64,000 bases of DNA from Streptomyces sp. NBC_01775 (GTDB lineage: Bacteria > Actinomycetota > Actinomycetes > Streptomycetales > Streptomycetaceae), in the NCBI RefSeq assembly GCF_035917675.1, contig NZ_CP109104.1:7254001-7318000 (forward strand), read 5' to 3'. The position numbers and the translations under genes were made by a program. Below the pieces are notes generated by a model. It saw only the letters and a list, made by a program, of their open reading frames with translations. It was not told the origin of the DNA and ran no database searches. This document shows, in pieces, positions 58,640 to 64,000 of the stretch (position 1 is the first letter of the stretch; each line of letters begins with the position of its first letter).

Positions 58640-59602
58640 GTGGATCCGCAGGGTTTGTACGCGTGGGACCAGACCGGGCTGGAGGCCGTCGACGCGATCG
58701 TCGACGAGCCGGACAGTGCCGGGCTGGTGATGCTTTACCACTTCGAAGGCTTCATGGACGCCGGCGACACCGGAGAGCAGATCGTGGAGCGGCTGCTGGA
58801 GAGTCAGCCCTCCGTCACGGTCGCGCGCTTCGACGTCGACCGGCTCATCGACTACCGCGCGCGCCGCCCGATGATGACGTTCCGCCGTGACCAGTGGGTC
58901 TCCTACGAGAGGCCACGCCTTGAGCTGCGCCTGATGCGGGACGCCACGGACGCGCCGTTCCTCCTGCTCGCGGGCCCGGAGCCGGACAACGAGTGGGAGC
59001 GGTTCTCGGCCGCCGTCCTGGAGATCGTCGAGCGCGTGCAGGCCCGGCTCTCCGTCACCTTCCACGGGATCCCGATGGGCGTCCCGCACACCCGTCCGGT
59101 CGGCCTGACGCCGCACGGCAACCGCACGGAGCTGGTGCCGGGGCAGCGGTCCGTCTTCGAGGAGGCGCAGGTGCCCGGCAGCGCGTCGGGGCTGACCGAG
59201 CTGCGGCTTTCCGAGGGCGGGCACGACGTGCTCGGCGTCGCCGCGCACGTGCCCCACTACATCGCGCGGTCCACATATCCGGACGCCGCGCTGATCGTCA
59301 CCGAGGCGATCACCTCTGCGACCGGCCTCGTCCTGCCCGACGTCGCGCACGCGCTGCGCACCGAGGCGCTGCGGACGCAGAACGAGATCGAGCGGCAGCT
59401 CGCCGAGGGCGACGAGGACCTGGTGTCGGTCGTACGCGGCCTGGAGCAGCAGTACGACGCGGTCGCCGGCGCCGAGACGCGCGGCAACCTGGTCGCGGAG
59501 CCCACCGAGCTGCCGTCCGCCGACGAACTGGGCGCCGTCTTCGAGCAGTTCCTCGCCGACCGGGAGGGCGAGGGTGGCCCCGGCGGGCAGCGCGGGAGCT
59601 GA
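58640..59602 (+). CDS. PAC2-family protein
   Basis: The 320-residue protein has the PAC2 (proteasome assembly chaperone-like) fold. Key blocks are [30 protein letters not shown] and [10 protein letters not shown]. Actinobacteria have proteasomes, but the role of these proteins is not known; in archaea and eukaryotes PAC2 folds aid assembly. GTG 58640 is preferred over ATG 58619 because AGGAG (58626-58630) is spaced 9 nt from it. Confidence 0.88.
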   Translation: MDPQGLYAWDQTGLEAVDAIVDEPDSAGLVMLYHFEGFMDAGDTGEQIVERLLESQPSVTVARFDVDRLIDYRARRPMMTFRRDQWVSYERPRLELRLMRDATDAPFLLLAGPEPDNEWERFSAAVLEIVERVQARLSVTFHGIPMGVPHTRPVGLTPHGNRTELVPGQRSVFEEAQVPGSASGLTELRLSEGGHDVLGVAAHVPHYIARSTYPDAALIVTEAITSATGLVLPDVAHALRTEALRTQNEIERQLAEGDEDLVSVVRGLEQQYDAVAGAETRGNLVAEPTELPSADELGAVFEQFLADREGEGGPGGQRGS

Positions 59603-59649
59603 CGGGAGCGGAAGCCCGACGCGGGCGCGCGGCGTATAGCGTGGCCCTT

Positions 59650-60237
59650 ATGGTCAAGGTGGGTCTGACAGGCGGGATCGGCGCCGGCAAGAGCGAGGTC
59701 TCGCGGCTGCTGGGGGAGTACGGCGCGGTCGTCATCGACGCGGACGTGATCTCCCGGGAGGTCGTGGCGCCCGGGACGCCCGGGCTCGCGGCGATCGTCG
59801 CGGAGTTCGGGGAGGACATGCTGGCGCCCGACGGCACACTCGACCGGCCCCGGCTGGGCTCGCTCGTCTTCTCCGACACGGAGCGCCTCGCCGCGCTGAA
59901 CGCGATCGTCCACCCGCTGGTGGGGCAGCGCTCGGCGGAGCTGGAGCGCGCGGCGGGCGAGGCTGGCGTGGTGGTGCACGATGTGCCGCTGCTCGTGGAG
60001 AACGGGCTCGCGCCGCTCTACGACGAGGTGATCGTCGTCGACGCCTCCCCGCAGACCCGGCTCGATCGGCTGGTGCGGCTGCGCGGGATGGACGAAGGCG
60101 AGGCGCGCGCCCGGATGGCCGCTCAGGCCACCCGCGAGGAGCGGCTGGCCGTCGCCGATGTCGTGATCGACAACGACGGCCCGCTGGAAGAGCTGGAGCC
60201 GCAGGTGCGCGAGGCGTGGAAGCGGCTGAGCGGCTGA
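59650..60237 (+). CDS. coaE: dephospho-CoA kinase
   Basis: This enzyme phosphorylates dephospho-CoA in the last step of coenzyme A synthesis. The 195-residue P-loop kinase has [10 protein letters not shown] as Walker A, the substrate motif [20 protein letters not shown] and the lid [11 protein letters not shown]. It is of normal length for a single-domain CoaE. ATG 59650. Downstream TPR gene in the same direction. Confidence 0.96.
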   Translation: MVKVGLTGGIGAGKSEVSRLLGEYGAVVIDADVISREVVAPGTPGLAAIVAEFGEDMLAPDGTLDRPRLGSLVFSDTERLAALNAIVHPLVGQRSAELERAAGEAGVVVHDVPLLVENGLAPLYDEVIVVDASPQTRLDRLVRLRGMDEGEARARMAAQATREERLAVADVVIDNDGPLEELEPQVREAWKRLSG

Positions 60238-60334
60238 GGGCGGCTTTCCGGGCTTCAGAGGGGGAGCCGTCGGGAATGCTGCGACTCGGTGTGCTGTTGT
60301 GCACTGCGACGACCCGAAGAGAAGGGCGGTGCCC

Positions 60335-60730
60335 GTGACCAGCCCCGAGACGAACATCATCCAGTTCCGCGCGGCTGAGCAGCTGCTCGAGGCGCGCGAC
60401 GCGCGCGGTGCGGTCAACCTCCTCGACGGGGTGATCGAGGCGCACCCCCAGCACACGGCGGCCCGGCTGCTGCGTGCCCGCGCCTACTTTCTCGAGGCCC
60501 GGCTCCAGTCCGCCGAGCAGGAGTTCCAATGGGTGCTGGAGCGCGAGCCGGACAACGCGTTCGCGCACTTCGCGCTGGCGCGCACGCTTCAGCGCTGCTC
60601 CCGCGGGGACGAGGCCCGGGGGCACTTCAAGCTCGCCGCCGCGCTCGACCCGCGCCCGGACTTCGTCGAGGCCGCCGGCTTCGACTCCTTCGAGCCCCCG
60701 GCTCCCGGCACCACGGATCTGGGCAACTGA
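60335..60730 (+). CDS. small tetratricopeptide-repeat protein
   Basis: The 131-residue protein contains about three TPR helix pairs (A-A-E-Q-L-L-E-A-R-D-A-R-G-A-V-N-L-L, L-L-R-A-R-A-Y-F-L-E-A-R, F-A-H-F-A-L-A-R-T-L-Q-R). It is probably a protein-interaction adaptor. GTG 60335 is favoured by AAGGG 8 nt upstream; GTG 60329 is possible. It converges on the HAD-like gene with a 36-bp gap. Confidence 0.85.
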   Translation: MTSPETNIIQFRAAEQLLEARDARGAVNLLDGVIEAHPQHTAARLLRARAYFLEARLQSAEQEFQWVLEREPDNAFAHFALARTLQRCSRGDEARGHFKLAAALDPRPDFVEAAGFDSFEPPAPGTTDLGN

Positions 60731-60766
60731 ACCGCTCCGACGGAACCCCCTGCCCGCCCCACACCT

Positions 60767-61318
60767 TCAGGCCCCGCGCTCCCGCTCCGCGGCCCAGCGG
60801 GCGAGCGCCGCGAAGTCCGCGGCGCGCAGGCCGCGCCGGGCGTCCACGTGGTGGAGCAGCGCGGGGCCCGGGTGGTGCGCGGTGACGAATCTGCGCTCCC
60901 TCGGCGTGAGCGCGTCGTCCACCCAGGCGAACGGGCGGCCGGACGCCCACTCGACCACGTGCCGGGTCTTCCACAGCAGCCCGTCCAGCTCCGGGATGAA
61001 CTCTTTCGGCCACTCGATCACGGGCAGCCGCGGCAGCCCCAGCACCGGCCCGATGAACTCGTTGGCCTCGGCAGCCCACGCCGTGGCCCACACCAACTCG
61101 TAGTCCAGGCCCCGCAGAATCGCTCCGTGTGCGGCGTTCAGCCGGACCCTGAGAGGCTTGGTGTCCTTTCCGGCGGCCTCCCGCCGTGCTACGTAGCTGG
61201 GCGGCAGCAGCCGGTGGGTGCGATAGCCGCGCGGGCTCAGCGGCAGCCGCGCCGCGAACGGATTGAGCGGGCCGTCGACATCCAGCAGCAGGAGAGGGCG
61301 CCGGGAGTCTGCTTCCAT
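60767..61318 (-). CDS. HAD-like hydrolase domain protein
   Basis: The 183-residue protein begins with a HAD motif I, L-L-L-L-D-V-D-G-P-L-N-P-F, with the nucleophile Asp and second Asp. Motif II-like W-A-T-A-W and a late F-A-W-V-D-D-A-L motif (motif IV acidic pair) follow. The cap is short. Such secondary-metabolism-free HAD proteins are common in Streptomyces with unknown substrate. ATG 61318. Confidence 0.82.
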   Translation of the reverse strand: MEADSRRPLLLLDVDGPLNPFAARLPLSPRGYRTHRLLPPSYVARREAAGKDTKPLRVRLNAAHGAILRGLDYELVWATAWAAEANEFIGPVLGLPRLPVIEWPKEFIPELDGLLWKTRHVVEWASGRPFAWVDDALTPRERRFVTAHHPGPALLHHVDARRGLRAADFAALARWAAERERGA

Positions 61319-61383
61319 ACTGGCCGACGGTACCGCGAGGGCGCCCTGGCGGGAGCCGCGCCCACAGATCTACCGTATGCCGC

Positions 61384-61803
61384 ATGGACGTTGAAGCCGC
61401 ACTCGCTCTCGCGACGACCGCTGCCGCTTCCGCCGCAGGGGGTGCCGCCACCGCCGCGGGGCAGTCCGCGTGGGAGTCCCTGCTCTCCCTCGCGCGGCGG
61501 GTCACCGGCCGGGGCGCCGTGGGCGAGGGCGGCGCGGCGGGCGAGGCGCGGGGCGCTGCCGGTGAGCTGACGTCCGTCGATCCCGGGGACGCGGATCAGG
61601 TGCGGGTGCTCACCGGGCGGCTGGCCGACCAGGCGCGCGCGGACGAGGAGTTCGCCGCGCTGCTGCGTGGCTGGGCGGAGCGGCACGCTCCGGCGCTGCA
61701 CGCCGAGCGTTCCGAGGTGCACAACACGATCTCCGGCCCCGCCCAGGTCAACGGCCCCGTCATCCAGGCCCGCGACATCCACGGCGGCATCAACCCGGGC
61801 TGA
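61384..61803 (+). CDS. small protein with Q-A-R-D-I-H-G-G-I C-terminal motif, conflict-system associated
   Basis: The 139-residue protein has an Ala/Gly-rich helical N-terminus (A-L-A-L-A-T-T-A-A-A-S-A-A-G-G-A), a central helical block and the tail I-S-G-P-A-Q-V-N-G-P-V-I-Q-A-R-D-I-H-G-G. I recall similar V/I-x-Q-A-x-x-I-x-G-G-I tails in actinobacterial proteins preceding NB-ARC/TPR or other conflict modules. The TIR/NB-ARC gene 0.7 kb away agrees. Role unknown; possibly a ligand or adaptor for the ATPase. Confidence 0.65.
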   Translation: MDVEAALALATTAAASAAGGAATAAGQSAWESLLSLARRVTGRGAVGEGGAAGEARGAAGELTSVDPGDADQVRVLTGRLADQARADEEFAALLRGWAERHAPALHAERSEVHNTISGPAQVNGPVIQARDIHGGINPG

Positions 61804-61866
61804 CCGGGGTCGTCGGCGGGTCCGGAGCGCCGGCAGGGCCGGAGCGGGGAGTGGCATGCCCGGAAC

Positions 61867-62484
61867 TCAGCCGTCCTCGGACGGCGGCGGAGACTGCGGT
61901 GGTACGGGAGGCTGCGGTGGTAAGGGCGCGTCCAGGCGGATCAGGTCGCCGACGCCCGCGACCTGCTGGAGCGTGAGCGCCAGCGACAGCAGCGCCTCGC
62001 GCACGGCCGCGATGTCGGAGCGCAGCTGCTCCGCGTGCTCCCAGGCCCGCTCGTAGGCCACCGGATCGGTGCCCTGGGGGCGCTGGGACTCGTAGGCGGC
62101 CAGCCGGGGGTGCCAGCGCGTCAGCAGGGGGCGCAGCACGCGGTTGAGCGTCGTCATCGCCAGGACGCCGAAGCTCACATGGCCCGGCTGGAGCGGTGGC
62201 GCGACCTCGGGGCCGTAGCGGCGCAGGATGTCACGGGTGGTGCCGAAAAGGGAGTAGAGCGAGGAGATCGCCTCGCGCAGCAGCCCCTGCTCGCGGTCCA
62301 GTTCGACCACGGAGACGCGGCTGGCCAGCTCCAGATACAGCTCCCACGAAGCGCGCCGCTCCGCGTCCGCCGGCTCCCACACACCGGAGATCTCTCCGAG
62401 GAACGGAAGTGCCAGCCGCGCGCTGACCTGCGTCGGCCCCGGCATCCGTGCCGGCTTCCTGCCACCTTGCTGCCTTCGGCTCAT
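61867..62484 (-). CDS. 205-residue protein, unknown, divergent from the TIR/NB-ARC gene
   Basis: The protein is helical with a basic N-terminus (M-S-R-R-Q-Q-G-G-R-K), a middle block F-L-G-E-I-S-G-V-W-E-P-A-D-A-E-R-R-A-S-W, several long helices and a Pro-rich tail. No family recognised. It is divergent from the TIR gene across 38 bp, so their promoters must overlap. That makes it a candidate regulator or partner of the locus. ATG 62484. Confidence 0.7.
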   Translation of the reverse strand: MSRRQQGGRKPARMPGPTQVSARLALPFLGEISGVWEPADAERRASWELYLELASRVSVVELDREQGLLREAISSLYSLFGTTRDILRRYGPEVAPPLQPGHVSFGVLAMTTLNRVLRPLLTRWHPRLAAYESQRPQGTDPVAYERAWEHAEQLRSDIAAVREALLSLALTLQQVAGVGDLIRLDAPLPPQPPVPPQSPPPSEDG

Positions 62485-62522
62485 GGCTCCCTCCCCGATC
62501 GACCACAGTAGGGTAAGACGCC

Positions 62523-64000
62523 GTGTGGGACGTCTTCTTCAGCTACAGCCGCGGTGACGCGGAGCGCGTACGGCCGTTGCTGGAGGCCCTGCGCGGTGCC
62601 GGGCTGAAGGTCTTCACGGACGAAGCGGGTGTGGCCGGGTTTTCCGGCATCAGCCGGACGATCCGCACGGAACTGGCCCGCTCCTACGCGCTGCTCGCCT
62701 TCTATTCGCGCGAGTATCCGGAGCGCGAGGCGTGCCAGTGGGAGCTGACCGCCGCCTATCTGGCCGGGCTGGGCGAGGGCGACCCGCGCGCCCGGGTCAT
62801 GGTCGTCAACCCTGAGCGGGGCACCGGCCACATCCACCCCGTGGAGCTGCGCGACGCCCGCCACTGGCCCTGGCCGCCCCCGGGCGGAACCGGGGCCACG
62901 GGGGCGCTCGTCGCGGACGTCCAGGCCCACTTGGCGCGGCTGCACGCGCCCATGCGGCTCGCCGGGTGGGACGAGGCCCGCCAGGACACCGCGCTGCCGC
63001 GCTGGCTGCCCGACCCCCGCCCCACGGCCGCGCCCCGCTTCCTGGGACGGCTGCCGGAACTGTGGCGGGTCCACAGCGCGCTGCACGCGCACGCGGCGCC
63101 CCTGGTGACCGGCAGCCCGGCGGCGCGCGCGGTGCAGATCCGGGGCCTGGGCGGCATCGGCAAGTCGCTGCTGGCGCGCGAGTACGCACAGCGCTTCGGC
63201 GCCGCCTTCCCCGGCGGCGTCTGCTGGCTGGACGCCTCGGACGAGCGCGGCTACGAGGCGGAACTGCGGCGGCTGGAGCGGCGGCTGGACACCCGCGACC
63301 TGTACAGGCACTTCGAGGCAGCGGGCGCGCCCTTCCTCTTCGTCGTCGACGGGCTCCCGGGTGGGCTCACCCTGGCGCAGGCCGCCGCCTTCGCGGCTCC
63401 CCACCCGCTGGGGCGCACGCTGTTCACCACCCGCAGCCGGGCCTACGGTGCGCTCGCGGCCCCGGTCGACCTGCGGCCCCTCGATACGGAGCACGCCGCC
63501 GAGCTGGCGGGCTCGCCCGTACTCGCCGTCGAGGCCGGCGGACACCCCGGCGCGCTGGCGCTGCTGGGGGATGCCGTGCGCGCGGGTCAGAGCGCGCGCG
63601 CCCTCGTCTCACGCCTGTACGCGCCGGGTGACTCCCTGCTGGACGCCCTCGGCGGCGGCACGCAGGAACCGTTCACCGCCTCCCTGCTGCGCGACGCGCT
63701 GAGCGCCGGGGACGAGGCCATGGACGTCCTGCGCTGCGCCGTCGCCCTCTCGCCGCTGCCGCTGGCCGAGGAGGACGTGGCGACGGCGTTGGCCGCGGCG
63801 GACCCGGTGCCGTCAGTGGTCGCCCGCCGCCGCACGGCCGTGGGACTGGCGGAACTGCGCGTACGCAGCATCCTGTCGGCCCGTTCGCACGAGCCGGCCC
63901 GTTCGCACGAACCCGCGCAGGGCCCGGCCGAGCCCGACCACTTCGTGCCGCCCTCACACACCGACGGCGCGGTCTGGCACGTCCACCCCGTGACCGCCCA
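62523..64000 (+). CDS. TIR domain / NB-ARC ATPase protein (NLR-like), C-terminus beyond window
   Basis: The frame stays open from GTG 62523 through the window end (492 codons visible). Residues 1-125 form a TIR domain: W-D-V-F-F-S-Y-S-R-G-D at the start, L-K-V-F-T-D-E, and a candidate NADase Glu74 in A-C-Q-W-E-L. An NB-ARC-type ATPase follows, with Walker A G208-L-G-G-I-G-K214-S215, Walker B F-L-F-V-V-D-G-L and sensor L-F-T-T-R-S-R. A winged-helix/repeat part is starting at the edge. TIR plus STAND ATPase is the layout of bacterial NLR-like immune sensors that deplete NAD on activation. The GTG is close to the start of the frame and lacks an obvious Shine-Dalgarno. Confidence 0.88.
   Translation, partial: MWDVFFSYSRGDAERVRPLLEALRGAGLKVFTDEAGVAGFSGISRTIRTELARSYALLAFYSREYPEREACQWELTAAYLAGLGEGDPRARVMVVNPERGTGHIHPVELRDARHWPWPPPGGTGATGALVADVQAHLARLHAPMRLAGWDEARQDTALPRWLPDPRPTAAPRFLGRLPELWRVHSALHAHAAPLVTGSPAARAVQIRGLGGIGKSLLAREYAQRFGAAFPGGVCWLDASDERGYEAELRRLERRLDTRDLYRHFEAAGAPFLFVVDGLPGGLTLAQAAAFAAPHPLGRTLFTTRSRAYGALAAPVDLRPLDTEHAAELAGSPVLAVEAGGHPGALALLGDAVRAGQSARALVSRLYAPGDSLLDALGGGTQEPFTASLLRDALSAGDEAMDVLRCAVALSPLPLAEEDVATALAAADPVPSVVARRRTAVGLAELRVRSILSARSHEPARSHEPAQGPAEPDHFVPPSHTDGAVWHVHPVTA

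Overview
The window is high-GC DNA with strong GC bias at third codon positions, frequent GTG starts and 4-nt ATGA/GTGA gene overlaps. It carries a SARP/NB-ARC regulator, an ANTAR response regulator next to a tRNA, an SPW_0924-type small protein, a DmdR/IdeR-style iron box and a Streptomyces-type intergenic repeat. All of this points to a Streptomyces chromosome, mostly core with a few accessory patches.

Layout. 1-4.7 kb: an adenosine kinase-like PfkB kinase overlapping metH (methyl cycle). 5-7.5 kb: F420/PPOX oxidoreductase, MarR regulator and a divergent FAD oxidoreductase with a shared operator. 7.6-11.5 kb: an unusual three-gene cassette of zinc metallopeptidase, HEAT-like/vWA protein and a partner with a C-terminal HTH. 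11.6-17.6 kb: AraC regulator, very large SARP regulator, imine reductase-like enzyme, chorismate mutase. 17.6-19.9 kb: a mobile-element graveyard with a tyrosine integrase broken by a frameshift and by loss of its catalytic Tyr, small relics, and an internally deleted TnpB whose terminal hairpin survives. 19.9-25.2 kb: an RpiR-linked catabolic operon (beta-hydroxyacid dehydrogenase, aldehyde dehydrogenase, small protein, DUF3100 membrane protein). 25.2-26.4 kb: repeats and two small genes.

From 26.4 to 61 kb the gene set looks like core chromosome: pyruvate kinase; an iron-box-controlled decarboxylase/N-hydroxylase pair with a SIMPL protein; aminopeptidase N; a LAGLIDADG-type protein; a short-variable-loop tRNA with a CAA anticodon; the ANTAR regulator; a branched-chain amino acid ABC transporter (livK-H-M-G-F); a thioesterase; a molybdopterin oxidoreductase; polA; a lytic transglycosylase; SPW_0924 and DUF3068 proteins; an HrpB-type helicase; a methyltransferase; rpsA; a PAC2 protein; coaE; a TPR protein; and a HAD-like protein. 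From 61.4 kb to the end lies a likely conflict locus: a small protein with a Q-A-R-D-I-H-G-G-I tail, an unknown protein, and a TIR/NB-ARC protein cut by the window edge.

The strongest candidates for something undescribed are the 7.6-11.5 kb cassette, the CAA tRNA with a class I body, and the TIR/NB-ARC locus. All functions are inferred from recognisable motifs and context; no database search was possible.
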